From Pseudopedobacter sp039918235 (GTDB lineage Bacteria; Bacteroidota; Bacteroidia; Sphingobacteriales; Sphingobacteriaceae), in the NCBI GenBank assembly GCA_039918235.1, contig JBDSHZ010000043.1, positions 1-64,000 of the forward strand: a stretch of 64,000 nucleotides of DNA. The letters run 5' to 3'. Of this stretch, positions 16,605-25,543 are shown in pieces (positions within the stretch are counted from its first letter, which is position 1; each line of letters opens with the position of its first letter). The notes beneath the pieces were generated by a model. The model saw nothing but the letters and a program-made list of their open reading frames with translations, had not been told where the DNA came from and searched no databases. The position numbers and the translations under genes are program-made.

Positions 16605-16979
16605 ATGAATTTTCCTTCAGAATTAAAGTACACTAAAGATCACGAATGGATCAGGGTGGAGGGCAATGAAGCCTTTGTTGGTGTTACTGAATTTGCGCAA
16701 CGTGAATTGGGTGATATTGTTTATGTAGATATCAATACCGTGGGTAAAGAAGTTGCCGAAGGTGACGTTTTTGGCACAGTTGAGGCCGTTAAAACAGTTT
16801 CAGATCTGTTTATGCCATTAGCAGGAACGGTGTTGGAAGTAAATGCATCTTTAGACGCTAATCCTGAATTGGTAAATTCTGATCCTTATGGAGAAGGATG
16901 GATGGTGAAAATTTCTTTAGCGCAAAGCGCAGATGGCCTACTTTCTGCTGATGATTATAAAAGCCTAATTGGCGTTTAA
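16605..16979 (+). CDS. gcvH: Glycine cleavage system H protein
   Basis: A 124-residue lipoyl carrier protein of the glycine cleavage complex, shuttling the aminomethyl group from the P to the T protein. The lipoylated lysine is Lys63 in the GTVEAVKTVSDL motif; the KYTKDHEWIRVEG start is canonical. No gcvP, gcvT or lipoate ligase gene is adjacent. The VanZ-like gene begins two bases after its stop, so these two are co-transcribed. Confidence 0.97.
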   Translation: MNFPSELKYTKDHEWIRVEGNEAFVGVTEFAQRELGDIVYVDINTVGKEVAEGDVFGTVEAVKTVSDLFMPLAGTVLEVNASLDANPELVNSDPYGEGWMVKISLAQSADGLLSADDYKSLIGV

Positions 16980-16981
16980 TT

Positions 16982-17410
16982 ATGTTTAAAACTTTAAGGT
17001 TTCAGTGGCCGGCTATTCTTTGGGCTATGCTGGTCCTGATTCTTTGTGATTTGCCTACTAGTGATTTGCCAAGTGCAGAACGTTTTTTTGAAGGTTTTGA
17101 TAAAATGGCACACCTTGGTTTCTTCTTTGTATTAACGGTTTTTCTGTTTTATGGAAAAATTCGACAACAAAACAGCTTCAATTACCGTATACTAACCATC
17201 ATTAAAATTGTACTCATCAATATTATTTTGGGTGGCGGAATCGAACTTTTGCAGTGGAAAGTTTTTACTTACCGATCTGCAGAATGGTGGGATTTCTTTG
17301 CAGATATGGTGGGTTTGGGAATGGGTGTGTTTAGTTATTTACTTCTGCACCGCAGTTTTTATGTAATGAAAAGAAGGGTAAAATCTAAACAACATGAAGA
17401 AGCTAATTAA
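16982..17410 (+). CDS. VanZ family membrane protein
   Basis: A 142-residue membrane protein with four predicted helices and the VanZ-like pattern (FDKMAHLGFFFVLT near residue 40 and EWWDFFADMVGLGMG near residue 105). VanZ confers low-level teicoplanin resistance in enterococci, but most homologues, as here, have no known role. It is tightly linked to gcvH, and its 3' end overlaps the start of a tiny lipoprotein gene by 17 bases. Confidence 0.88.
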   Translation: MFKTLRFQWPAILWAMLVLILCDLPTSDLPSAERFFEGFDKMAHLGFFFVLTVFLFYGKIRQQNSFNYRILTIIKIVLINIILGGGIELLQWKVFTYRSAEWWDFFADMVGLGMGVFSYLLLHRSFYVMKRRVKSKQHEEAN

Positions 17411-17531
17411 ACTGTCTTTTATCATCTTAATGGCATCGGTTATCAGCAGTTGTAGCCTATTTAAAAAAGGCTGTAAATGCCCAAAATTTAGCCAAGAAAA
17501 ACTGCCTGTTCAAACAGGAATGGGCCAATAA
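17394..17531 (+). CDS. Tiny predicted lipoprotein (45 aa)
   Basis: A 45-residue frame starting MKKLIKLSFIILMASVISSC, with a lipobox (ISSC, Cys20) giving a mature lipidated peptide of about 26 residues with further cysteines (KGCKCPKFSQ). It overlaps the VanZ gene by 17 bases and ends before the feo promoter. Start codon, basic N-terminus, hydrophobic core and lipobox together make chance unlikely. The function is unknown. Confidence 0.65.
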   Translation: MKKLIKLSFIILMASVISSCSLFKKGCKCPKFSQEKLPVQTGMGQ

Positions 17532-17582
17532 GTATTCATAGTTTGTTTTTTTAAATAAAATTCTTTTAAGAATCTTTGTATT

Positions 17583-17618
17583 CTTATTTGGATTTAATTT
17601 AAATAAGCTTTATTTTCG
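17583..17618 (+). promoter_or_regulatory. feoAB promoter with overlapping inverted repeat
   Basis: TTG (17588-17590) and TATTTTCG (17611-17618) are spaced by 20 bases, a near match to the Bacteroidota promoter. A perfect 7-bp inverted repeat, CTTATTT (17583-17589) with AAATAAG (17601-17607), overlaps the -33 region and spacer. Because feo genes are usually iron-regulated, it is a candidate operator for a Fur- or DtxR-type regulator (inference). Confidence 0.42.
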
Positions 17619-17637
17619 CAATACATATTTACAATCC

Positions 17638-17853
17638 ATGAAGCTATCGCAACTAGAAATAGGACAACAAGGTGTAATTAAAGAGTTTACTGATTTAGAA
17701 ATGTCGGTAAAATTAATGGAAATGGGCTGTTTGCCGGGTGAACTTGTGAAATTAGAGCGTATTGCCCCAATGGGAGACCCTATCGCTGTTTCTGTTTCTG
17801 GCTATCAATTATCTTTAAGAAGAAGAGAAGCTTCAACCATAGAATTGGTTTAA
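17638..17853 (+). CDS. feoA: Ferrous iron transport protein A
   Basis: A 71-residue SH3-like protein that assists FeoB in Fe(II) uptake. The features MKLSQLEIGQQGVIKEF, LMEMGCLPGE and the GDPIAVSVSGYQLSLRR end are typical of FeoA. It lies 9 bases upstream of feoB in the same frame. Many Bacteroidota fuse FeoA to FeoB; here they are separate. Confidence 0.93.
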   Translation: MKLSQLEIGQQGVIKEFTDLEMSVKLMEMGCLPGELVKLERIAPMGDPIAVSVSGYQLSLRRREASTIELV

Positions 17854-17862
17854 TCCAAAATA

Positions 17863-19974
17863 TTGAAAGACAAATTAAGAGTAGCGTTAGTAGGTAATCC
17901 CAATACCGGAAAATCAACCATATTTAATGCGCTTACCGGTCTTAATCAAAAAATAGGAAATTTTCCCGGCGTTACAGTTGATAAGAAAACAGGTATTTCA
18001 AAATTGGCCGATGGCCGTAGCATTGAAATTGTAGATTTACCCGGTACCTATAGCCTTTATCCAAAAAGTGCAGATGAAACAATCGTTTTTGAAGTTTTAT
18101 CAGATAAAAATAATTCCTCCTTTCCAGATTTAGTACTCATTGTGGCTGATGCCACCAATTTAAAGAGAAATTTACTGCTGTATACCCAAATCGCAGATTT
18201 AGGTTTACCAATCATCATTGCTTTAAATATGATGGATCTTGCCGCAAAAGGCAATATGGAGATTGATATTGATGCTTTAGCGAACAGGTTGAGTGTCCCT
18301 GTAATCGCATTAGCGGCAAGGAAAACCCAAGGAATTGAGGAATTGAAAAAAGCCATTTCCTTCAGCACAAAAGTGGCTATTCAGGTACCTACTATTGATG
18401 TGGAAGTTCTCGCTCCAGACTTAATTAGAGAAATTTCTGAAGAGTTGCAACTCAATAACCCTTATATAGCATTACAGGTTGCCCATCAATATGAAAATTT
18501 AAACTACTTAAACAAAGCACAAAAAAATAAAATTGAGTCGTTAGAAAAGAAATATGATTTTCATTCTCAAAAGTCTCAAGCTGCGGAAACCATAGCCCGT
18601 TATGGGTTTATAAATGATGTTTTATTAGATACTGTAGTTTATAAATCAGTTGCATTAGAGGAAAACATCAGCAATAAAATAGATCATTACCTTACCCATA
18701 AGGTATGGGGTTTTGCGATTTTTATCGTGATACTTTTTGCAATTTTTCAATCTATTTTTGCGTGGTCTGAGTATCCTATGCTCCTGATAGAAACCGTATT
18801 TGTATGGTTAGCAGAGATGGGGCATCAGTATTTACCTGATGGGGCTTTAACAGATTTATTGATTGATGGGGTTTTAGCAGGCTTAAGCGGCGTGATGGTA
18901 TTTATCCCTCAAATTGCTTTGCTTTTTGCGTTTATATCCGTTTTGGAAGATACCGGGTATATGTCTCGGGTAACTTTTATGATGGATAAATTAATGAGGA
19001 AAGTGGGCTTAAACGGAAAATCTGTTGTGCCTTTGATTGGTGGTTTAGCCTGTGCCGTACCCTCTATTATGAGCGCCCGGACTATCGAAAACTGGAAAGA
19101 AAGGATCATTACCATTATGGTTACTCCTTTGGTGGGCTGTTCTGCCAGATTACCTATTTACACCTTATTGATTTCATTAGTAGTACCCAAAAAAATGCTG
19201 CTTGGCTTTATAAATTTACAGGGCCTGGCTTTAATGTCTATGTATTTATTGAGCATTATCATGGCAGTATTAGTCGCTTGGGTAATGAAAGGAATTATAC
19301 GGAGTAAAATACGGGGTTACTTTATCATGGAATTACCGGTTTACCGTATGCCCCGGTGGAACAACGTTGGAATCACCATGTTTGAAAGTGTAAAAACCTT
19401 TGTAACGCAGGCAGGAAAGGTAATTATAGCAGTTTCCATTATTTTATGGGTTTTAGCTAGTTATGGTCCATCAGATAATTTTGAAAAAATTGAAAAGAAA
19501 TACCAATCAAAAGAGCTATTAAGTCAATTTCAACCACAGGAAATTGAACGGTTAGAGGCTTCTGAAAAGTTAGAAAGCTCTTATGCGGGAATGTTGGGGA
19601 AAAGTATTGAACCTGCTATTAAGCCTTTAGGATTTGATTGGAAAATAGGAATTGCATTAATTACTTCTTTTGCTGCCCGTGAAGTTTTTGTTGGAACAAT
19701 GGCCACGCTATATTCTGTTGACGGAGATGACACTAAAATGGAATCTGTGAGAGAGAAAATGGCGGGTGCGAAGAATACTGAAGGTGCGGTTGTTTTTACC
19801 ACTGCAACAGCGTTTTCGTTAATGATGTTTTATGCTTTTGCCATGCAGTGTATGAGTACAATGGCCGTGGTTTACAGAGAGACTAAAAATATTAAATGGC
19901 CTGTAATACAATTTTTTTATATGTTGGTTCTGGCTTATGTATCAAGTTTTATTGTCTATCAGTTCTTGAAATAA
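17863..19974 (+). CDS. feoB: Ferrous iron transport protein B
   Basis: A 703-residue inner-membrane Fe(II) transporter. The N-terminal GTPase domain has the P loop GNPNTGKST (11-19), DLPG (58-61) and the NMMD specificity motif. C-terminal membrane domains follow, with the Gate motifs GLACAVPSIMSARTI and VGCSARLPIYTLL, whose cysteines are conserved in FeoB. The start must be TTG at 17863 because the feoA stop codon is in the same frame 9 bases upstream and no other conventional start follows early enough. It is co-transcribed with feoA. Confidence 0.96.
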   Translation: MKDKLRVALVGNPNTGKSTIFNALTGLNQKIGNFPGVTVDKKTGISKLADGRSIEIVDLPGTYSLYPKSADETIVFEVLSDKNNSSFPDLVLIVADATNLKRNLLLYTQIADLGLPIIIALNMMDLAAKGNMEIDIDALANRLSVPVIALAARKTQGIEELKKAISFSTKVAIQVPTIDVEVLAPDLIREISEELQLNNPYIALQVAHQYENLNYLNKAQKNKIESLEKKYDFHSQKSQAAETIARYGFINDVLLDTVVYKSVALEENISNKIDHYLTHKVWGFAIFIVILFAIFQSIFAWSEYPMLLIETVFVWLAEMGHQYLPDGALTDLLIDGVLAGLSGVMVFIPQIALLFAFISVLEDTGYMSRVTFMMDKLMRKVGLNGKSVVPLIGGLACAVPSIMSARTIENWKERIITIMVTPLVGCSARLPIYTLLISLVVPKKMLLGFINLQGLALMSMYLLSIIMAVLVAWVMKGIIRSKIRGYFIMELPVYRMPRWNNVGITMFESVKTFVTQAGKVIIAVSIILWVLASYGPSDNFEKIEKKYQSKELLSQFQPQEIERLEASEKLESSYAGMLGKSIEPAIKPLGFDWKIGIALITSFAAREVFVGTMATLYSVDGDDTKMESVREKMAGAKNTEGAVVFTTATAFSLMMFYAFAMQCMSTMAVVYRETKNIKWPVIQFFYMLVLAYVSSFIVYQFLK

Positions 19975-19980
19975 GCTTTC

Positions 19981-21273
19981 TTACTCACATAAAAGTGTGA
20001 TGTAAAAAGTACTGCCTTTTCCTACTTCGCTTTCAAACCCAATTTCGCCTCCCAATTTTTGTATATACTCTTTACAAAGCACCAAACCCAAACCTGTTCC
20101 TCTTTCATTTTGAGTGCCTGATGATGATTTTATTTTTAAAGAAAATAAATCTGCTTGATCTGCTTGAGCTATACCCATGCCATCGTCTTTTATAGATATT
20201 CGGCATATCTTGTCTTTAACCTCAGTCGCTAATTTAATATATCCATTAGGATGCGTAAATTTTATCGCATTATTGAGCAGGTTACGTACAATCATTTCAA
20301 TCATATGCTTGTTTAGAAAACAATTTATATCTCTATCAATATCATTAATGAAGGTAATTTCCTTTTTTTCACACAGGCCCTTTGCATTTTTAACAGTATC
20401 AACTAAACATTCCTCTAAATTCAGATATTCTAAAGCTAAAGGTCGTCCTTCAATTTGGTTCCTTGACCAATCTAATAAATTATGTAAAAGGTTTTGAGTG
20501 CCTATGGTAGTAATCAAAAGCTGTTCTTCAATAAATTTCCTTTCTTCCGGTGTTAAATTTCCTTCATTAAGAAATTCTAAATACTGCTTAACTGCGTTTA
20601 GTGGCGTTTTTAAATCATGAGAAATAATTGAAAAAAGCTTGTCTTTTTCATCATTCATTTTAATTAAAGATATTGCGGAATTCTCCAAAGCTGCTTTTTG
20701 CTGATGATTGTTTTTTCTGAGAAAGTAAATCCCACAGGCAATTAATGAACTTACAAGAATGTACGATATCACATTATCTGTGTACATGTCTGTCCTGTTT
20801 TTATAAGTAGATAAGATGGATTGAGGATAGTAAAGTTCTACACTACTGATGAGCACTATCGTAATCAGATTAAAAAACAAGTAGATAATTATCTTTTTAA
20901 TTTCTACAATACTTGCCAATAAGAAAAGGGTAGTGATGAGGCATACTAATAAAGGGCTGTGAATTCCGCCTTTTAAAAAGTAGACAATTCCGATGTATAG
21001 ATTACACTCTATACTGGTTAAAAAGATGGCTAACTTAAATTTACCTTTAACCCTACTTAAATAAACTATAAAAGAATGAATTAGAATAATTGGGACGATA
21101 ATAATGGCTACGGTGGTAAAGCCAATACTTAAATTAACTATGGTTAATATCGCACAAAATATAAATATCAAGTAGGATAAACTGTGGTATATTCTTTCTT
21201 CAAAGGAGAAATGCTCCTTATCTCCACATAGGATAGCCCAAATATTTATTACCTTATCTTTATTAATTAACAT
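19981..21273 (-). CDS. Membrane sensor histidine kinase (HisKA type)
   Basis: A 430-residue kinase. About six N-terminal membrane helices (residues 20-190) are followed by a HisKA domain with the H box FSIISHDLKTPLNAVKQY and a HATPase domain with N box IVRNLLNNAIKFTHP and G boxes DDGMGIA and GTGLGLVL. There is no receiver domain and no response-regulator gene next to it. The input domain resembles the 5-6 helix sensors common in Bacteroidota; the ligand is unknown. Confidence 0.92.
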   Translation of the reverse strand: MLINKDKVINIWAILCGDKEHFSFEERIYHSLSYLIFIFCAILTIVNLSIGFTTVAIIIVPIILIHSFIVYLSRVKGKFKLAIFLTSIECNLYIGIVYFLKGGIHSPLLVCLITTLFLLASIVEIKKIIIYLFFNLITIVLISSVELYYPQSILSTYKNRTDMYTDNVISYILVSSLIACGIYFLRKNNHQQKAALENSAISLIKMNDEKDKLFSIISHDLKTPLNAVKQYLEFLNEGNLTPEERKFIEEQLLITTIGTQNLLHNLLDWSRNQIEGRPLALEYLNLEECLVDTVKNAKGLCEKKEITFINDIDRDINCFLNKHMIEMIVRNLLNNAIKFTHPNGYIKLATEVKDKICRISIKDDGMGIAQADQADLFSLKIKSSSGTQNERGTGLGLVLCKEYIQKLGGEIGFESEVGKGSTFYITLLCE

Positions 21274-21345
21274 TGAAGAATAAACTTAACATAAATTCTT
21301 CAAAAAATCATTTTAAATGAACTTTAATACTTAATAATCAATGTT

Positions 21346-21804
21346 TTAAATAAAATGATAGAGAAAAACTACTTCTCCTGTGAAGGCAGGTTTCTTTTGA
21401 TCTTTAATTTCTAATTCTATCCCAATGTTTGCTTTTGTAACTCCCCTTAAATTGGCAATGGCAGCTAATTTCACTTTTAACCTTACTTCAGCATCAACAG
21501 TAACAGCTTGCGCAAACCTTAATTTCTCAATCCCATAATTGATTTCCATTTTTAAATTTTGGATACTTACCACCTGCTTCCACAAAAAAGGAATCAATGA
21601 AAGTGTTAAATAACCATGGGCAATTGTTTTTTGAAAAGGGCTTTCAGTTACTGCCCTTTCTGGATCTGTATGGATCCATTGATGATCTAAGGTAGCATCA
21701 GCAAAAAGATTAATCTGTTTTTGATCAATGGTATGCCAATTAGAAATTCCCATTTCTTCGCCTAAATGCGATTCAAATTCCTCGTAACTATTAATGATGA
21801 GCAT
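21346..21804 (-). CDS. MaoC-family (R)-enoyl-CoA hydratase-like protein
   Basis: A 152-residue hot-dog-fold protein. The hydratase motif is clear (FADATLDHQWIHTDPERA, with catalytic Asp and His) together with TIAHGYLTLSLIP. Such proteins hydrate (R)-specific enoyl-CoA and are often linked to fatty acid or polyhydroxyalkanoate metabolism. It lies 36 bases downstream of thiL, probably by chance arrangement in one transcript. Confidence 0.9.
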   Translation of the reverse strand: MLIINSYEEFESHLGEEMGISNWHTIDQKQINLFADATLDHQWIHTDPERAVTESPFQKTIAHGYLTLSLIPFLWKQVVSIQNLKMEINYGIEKLRFAQAVTVDAEVRLKVKLAAIANLRGVTKANIGIELEIKDQKKPAFTGEVVFLYHFI

Positions 21805-21840
21805 TTATTTATTTTTTAATTTTATGACTATAATGAATGT

Positions 21841-22890
21841 CTAACTATTTGTAGAAGTGAAAGCATTCCAGCCCTGTGCTTTAATTTCATGAACATTTCC
21901 TGCTTTAGTAATGAGGTAATTTCCTTCATTTTCAGCAGTAATATAACCAATGATGCTAATATCTACATCATGTTTCATTCTATCGTAATCGGCTTGTTTA
22001 ATGGTAAAAAGTAATTCATAATCTTCACCTCCATTTAAGGCACAAACGGTTGGGTCTAATCCAAACGCTATTGCCGTTTCAGAGGTCATAGGATCTAATG
22101 GGATTTTCTCCTCATAAATCTTACATCCTTTTTTTGATTGACGTGTAATGTGCAAAATTTCTGAAGCTAAACCGTCAGAAACATCTATCATGGAGGTTGG
22201 GGTAATTTCCATCTTTCTCAATAGATCCACAATATCAATTCTTGCTTCAGGTTTAAGCTGTCTTTCTACAATGTAATCCTTCCCTTCTAAATCAGGCTGA
22301 ATATTTGGATTGGTTAAAAAAACTTGTTTTTCTCTTTCTAATAATTGCAAGCCTACATACGCTCCTCCCAAATCTCCTGAGACACATATTAAGTCTCCTT
22401 CCTCAGCTCCATTTCTATAAACAATGTCTTTCTCGTTTGCATAACCAATACTGGTTATAGAGATCACTAGGCCTTGTCTGGATGAGGTGGTGTCGCCACC
22501 TACTAAATCAATATTAAATTTTTCACAGGCCAATAACATTCCAGCATAAAGTTCTTCAATTGCTTCTAATGGAAATTTACTTGAAAAACCTAAGGAAACT
22601 GTTACTTGAGATGCAGTGCCATTCATGGCATAAATATCACTAAGGTTAACCTGAATGGCTTTATATCCGAGATGTTTTAGTGGTGTAAATGCTAAATCGA
22701 AATGAATTCCTTCCAACAGCATATCTGTTGAAATCAATGTTTTTTTATCCTTAAAATCTAACACAGCAGCGTCGTCTCCTACGCCTTTTGTAGTACTTTC
22801 ATTTTTGATGATGATGTGCTTGGTGAGGTGGTCTATTAAACCAAACTCTCCTAAATTTGCAATCTCTGTTTTATCTGTCTGCTCAAACAT
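21841..22890 (-). CDS. thiL: Thiamine-monophosphate kinase
   Basis: A 349-residue kinase that phosphorylates thiamine monophosphate to the active cofactor thiamine diphosphate. Typical segments are LGEFGLIDHLTK, GVGDDAAVLDF, DMLLEGIHFDL, LVGGDTTSS, VSGDLGGAYVGL and MIDVSDGLASEI, followed by NGGEDYELLFT. Length is normal for Bacteroidota ThiL. No thiamine (TPP) riboswitch is evident upstream, and no other thi genes are near. Confidence 0.95.
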   Translation of the reverse strand: MFEQTDKTEIANLGEFGLIDHLTKHIIIKNESTTKGVGDDAAVLDFKDKKTLISTDMLLEGIHFDLAFTPLKHLGYKAIQVNLSDIYAMNGTASQVTVSLGFSSKFPLEAIEELYAGMLLACEKFNIDLVGGDTTSSRQGLVISITSIGYANEKDIVYRNGAEEGDLICVSGDLGGAYVGLQLLEREKQVFLTNPNIQPDLEGKDYIVERQLKPEARIDIVDLLRKMEITPTSMIDVSDGLASEILHITRQSKKGCKIYEEKIPLDPMTSETAIAFGLDPTVCALNGGEDYELLFTIKQADYDRMKHDVDISIIGYITAENEGNYLITKAGNVHEIKAQGWNAFTSTNS

Positions 22891-22942
22891 TTTACTCCAT
22901 TTTTGAACTACAAAAATGCGAAAATTTATTGGGATGCTTATA

Positions 22943-24508
22943 TTATTGAGCTTTCACCAGTTCCTTAGCCTTATTTAAAATAATATCCCTTTTATGCAAT
23001 ACATCCTCAAAACTTTCTTTTACTTCATATTCAGGAAAAACACCTCTTCCATAAAGCTTCCTTTGATCAGTAATTTGTATGACTTTTAAAGGTAAGCGCA
23101 ATTTTAAACCGGTGTTTGGTAATTTTATATAAGGAATACTGCCAGCGGTACATTGGTTATAACCTCCTCCAGTTTCTTCACCAACAAATTTTCCTCTACC
23201 AACTTCTTGTAGGTTTGCACATAATAAGGAAGTTGCAGAGAATGAATATCCGTTGGTTAAAACTATTAAATCATTTTCAAAACCCTTTTTTAAAGGTTTT
23301 TTTTGATGTGTAGTTGGGATATATCCATAAATTCCTATACTATCTTTATGGGTAAGAAAAATATTTGCGACTACACTAATTGGATAACTTATAATTTTAG
23401 CCACTTTTAAAAAAGGAGATATTTCTTGATATTTAATGGAATGTAGATAAGCATTATTCATGTAAGCTCTTCCGGTATATTGATGTGGCTGATTATATAA
23501 ATACCTAAATAACCTATTGCAATCCATTAAGTTACCGCCTCCATTATTTCTTACGTCTAAAATTAGGTGCTGTATGTTTTTTTCTTTTAACTCTTCAAAA
23601 CTTTCCCTAAAAAATTTTCTAAAATTCGATTTATTAAAAGAAAAACTTTTAACCGTCATGATAGCGGTACTATTTAAAACGGAATCAAATTTTAAATCCA
23701 ATAAAGGATTTCCAAAATCATCAGAACCTTTATATCTGTTTTTTAATTTTAGCTTACGGGCCTGTTTATCAGTAATTTTTTTCTTTCCTATTTCTTCTGG
23801 AGTCAATAATTTTTTTTCTCCTTTAGCTGGTTTTATAGTTTTAATAATATAATTAAAAGTACTTTCTGCTCTTTTTAAAGTGAGTTTAGAAGAGTCGCTT
23901 TTTCCATAACCTAGATAGTAATAAGCATCAAAAGATTTGTCTAAAACCTGATCATAAAATGTTGTATTATAACCATCAGATGAATATAAACTTTTTGTTT
24001 TTTTTATGATTTCAGAAGCCGGCTTTCCATCTATAGCTAAAATCTCTGACCCTTTTATAGGTGCTACCAAACTTTTATCGCTTACTGCTTTTATAAAAAG
24101 TCTATTGCTATCAACAAAATAAAATAATTGGGATAATGGTTTTAAACCTTCTTTTTTTATACTATCCTTTTGAAATTTATTTAATTGTATACCAGGGAAA
24201 AACAACTTTGTATGTCCACATTTTACAGCTGCTACGATGGGTGCTAATTCTCTATAAAATTGAAGTGGAACGAGCGAATCGTTTAAAGTTTTTTTTAAAC
24301 TATCAAATTTAAAATCTAACTCTTTTTTACTGGTGTAGAGATAAACACCCGGATGATTTTCTTCTAAAGAATTTCTTACTATTTCTAAATCTTTAATTAA
24401 TTCCTCAGGAGCATGTTTAGCTTTTATTTTAGCATTAAATTTTTGCTGAGATTTACAGGAAAACAAAATGGTAGCTAAGGCTAAAAAAATAAGAATTTTT
24501 GTTTTCAT
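22943..24508 (-). CDS. S41-family peptidase lipoprotein
   Basis: A 521-residue predicted lipoprotein (MKTKILIFLALATILFSC, lipobox LFSC). The ATG at 24508 is chosen because the signal peptide begins there. A C-terminal S41 (tail-specific protease) domain shows LILDVRNNGGGN and VLTNGYSFSATSLL, with the catalytic Ser in YSFSATS, then GEETGGGYNQ. A central region may include a PDZ-like segment (GSEILAIDGKPASEII). It probably acts at the outer membrane or periplasm. There is no operon partner with a clear link. Confidence 0.88.
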   Translation of the reverse strand: MKTKILIFLALATILFSCKSQQKFNAKIKAKHAPEELIKDLEIVRNSLEENHPGVYLYTSKKELDFKFDSLKKTLNDSLVPLQFYRELAPIVAAVKCGHTKLFFPGIQLNKFQKDSIKKEGLKPLSQLFYFVDSNRLFIKAVSDKSLVAPIKGSEILAIDGKPASEIIKKTKSLYSSDGYNTTFYDQVLDKSFDAYYYLGYGKSDSSKLTLKRAESTFNYIIKTIKPAKGEKKLLTPEEIGKKKITDKQARKLKLKNRYKGSDDFGNPLLDLKFDSVLNSTAIMTVKSFSFNKSNFRKFFRESFEELKEKNIQHLILDVRNNGGGNLMDCNRLFRYLYNQPHQYTGRAYMNNAYLHSIKYQEISPFLKVAKIISYPISVVANIFLTHKDSIGIYGYIPTTHQKKPLKKGFENDLIVLTNGYSFSATSLLCANLQEVGRGKFVGEETGGGYNQCTAGSIPYIKLPNTGLKLRLPLKVIQITDQRKLYGRGVFPEYEVKESFEDVLHKRDIILNKAKELVKAQ

Positions 24509-24550
24509 TATATTTTTTGAAGGTAGATCTAACAAATATTTTAAAAAATA

Positions 24551-25543
24551 TTACAAACCTAATTCGGCTGAAATCTGAAGCATTCTTTCTATCGGTTTTC
24601 TGGCTTTTTCAATTATTTCACGTGGAACATCTACCTCCGGCATTTCATTTTTTAAACAGAGGTACAATTTTTCTAAAGTATTTCTTTTCATGTGCGGGCA
24701 ATCATTACAGGCACAGGCATTATTAGGTGGCGCTGGAATAAAAGTTTTATTCGGACTAGATTTTTCCATCTGATGGATAATTCCAGACTCGGTAGCAACT
24801 ATAAATTCCTGAGCTGGATTATTGATGGTATAATTCAACAATCCAGTTGTAGAGCCTACAAAATCTGCCATTTCTAAAACTAATTCCTCACACTCGGGGT
24901 GGGCAATAAATTTTGCTTCAGGGTGTCTTTCTTTTAATTTAGTTATTTTCTCACGGGCAAAAATTTCATGAACCATACACGCTCCATTCCATAAAACCAT
25001 GTCCCTTCCTGTTTTTTTGATTACGTAAGCTCCTAGGTTTTTATCCGGACCAAATATTATTTTCTGATCTTTTGGTAAACTATTTACAATTTGAACGGCA
25101 TTACTGGAAGTACAAACAATATCACTCAAGGCTTTTAATTCGGCAGTACAGTTTACATAAGTAATGACCAAATGATCAGGATACTTTTCTTTAAATTTTT
25201 TAAAAAGATGTGGCGGGCAACTGTCAGATAAGGAACATCCTGCTTTACTATCTGGCAACAAAACTTTTTTATCAGGAGATAATATTTTAGCAGTCTCGGC
25301 CATAAAATGAACCCCTGCAAAAACAATCATACTGGCATCTGTTTTGGCAGCTTCCTGAGAAAGACCTAAACTATCTCCAATATAATCTGCAATATCCTGT
25401 ATATCAGATTCTTGATAGTAATGTGCTAAAATTACAGCATTCTTTTCCTTCTTTAATCTATCGATCTCTGCAAAGAGGTCTAAGGTAGGATCAATGGCTT
25501 CATCAATGTAACCTTTTAAATTTATTTCTTCTGTTGCGTTCAT
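24551..25543 (-). CDS. nadA: Quinolinate synthase
   Basis: A 330-residue iron-sulfur enzyme that condenses iminoaspartate (from NadB) with dihydroxyacetone phosphate to quinolinate in NAD synthesis. Typical motifs are AVILAHYYQESDIQDIADY, GVHFMAETAKILSP, LLPDSKAGCSLSDSC, TYVNCTAELKALSD, HPECEE and CACNDCPHMKRNTLEKL, which supply the cluster cysteines. It is divergent from nadB across a 439-base intergenic region, so both genes can be co-regulated. A near-parS sequence lies in its coding region at 24614-24629. Confidence 0.97.
   Translation of the reverse strand: MNATEEINLKGYIDEAIDPTLDLFAEIDRLKKEKNAVILAHYYQESDIQDIADYIGDSLGLSQEAAKTDASMIVFAGVHFMAETAKILSPDKKVLLPDSKAGCSLSDSCPPHLFKKFKEKYPDHLVITYVNCTAELKALSDIVCTSSNAVQIVNSLPKDQKIIFGPDKNLGAYVIKKTGRDMVLWNGACMVHEIFAREKITKLKERHPEAKFIAHPECEELVLEMADFVGSTTGLLNYTINNPAQEFIVATESGIIHQMEKSSPNKTFIPAPPNNACACNDCPHMKRNTLEKLYLCLKNEMPEVDVPREIIEKARKPIERMLQISAELGL
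24614..24629. other. Near-match to parS inside nadA
   Basis: TATTTCACGTGGAACA matches the ParB-site pattern TGTTNCACGTGNAACA at 15 of 16 positions. It is inside coding sequence (for DVPREII), so it may be chance, but two perfect sites lie 7 kb away. Confidence 0.3.
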
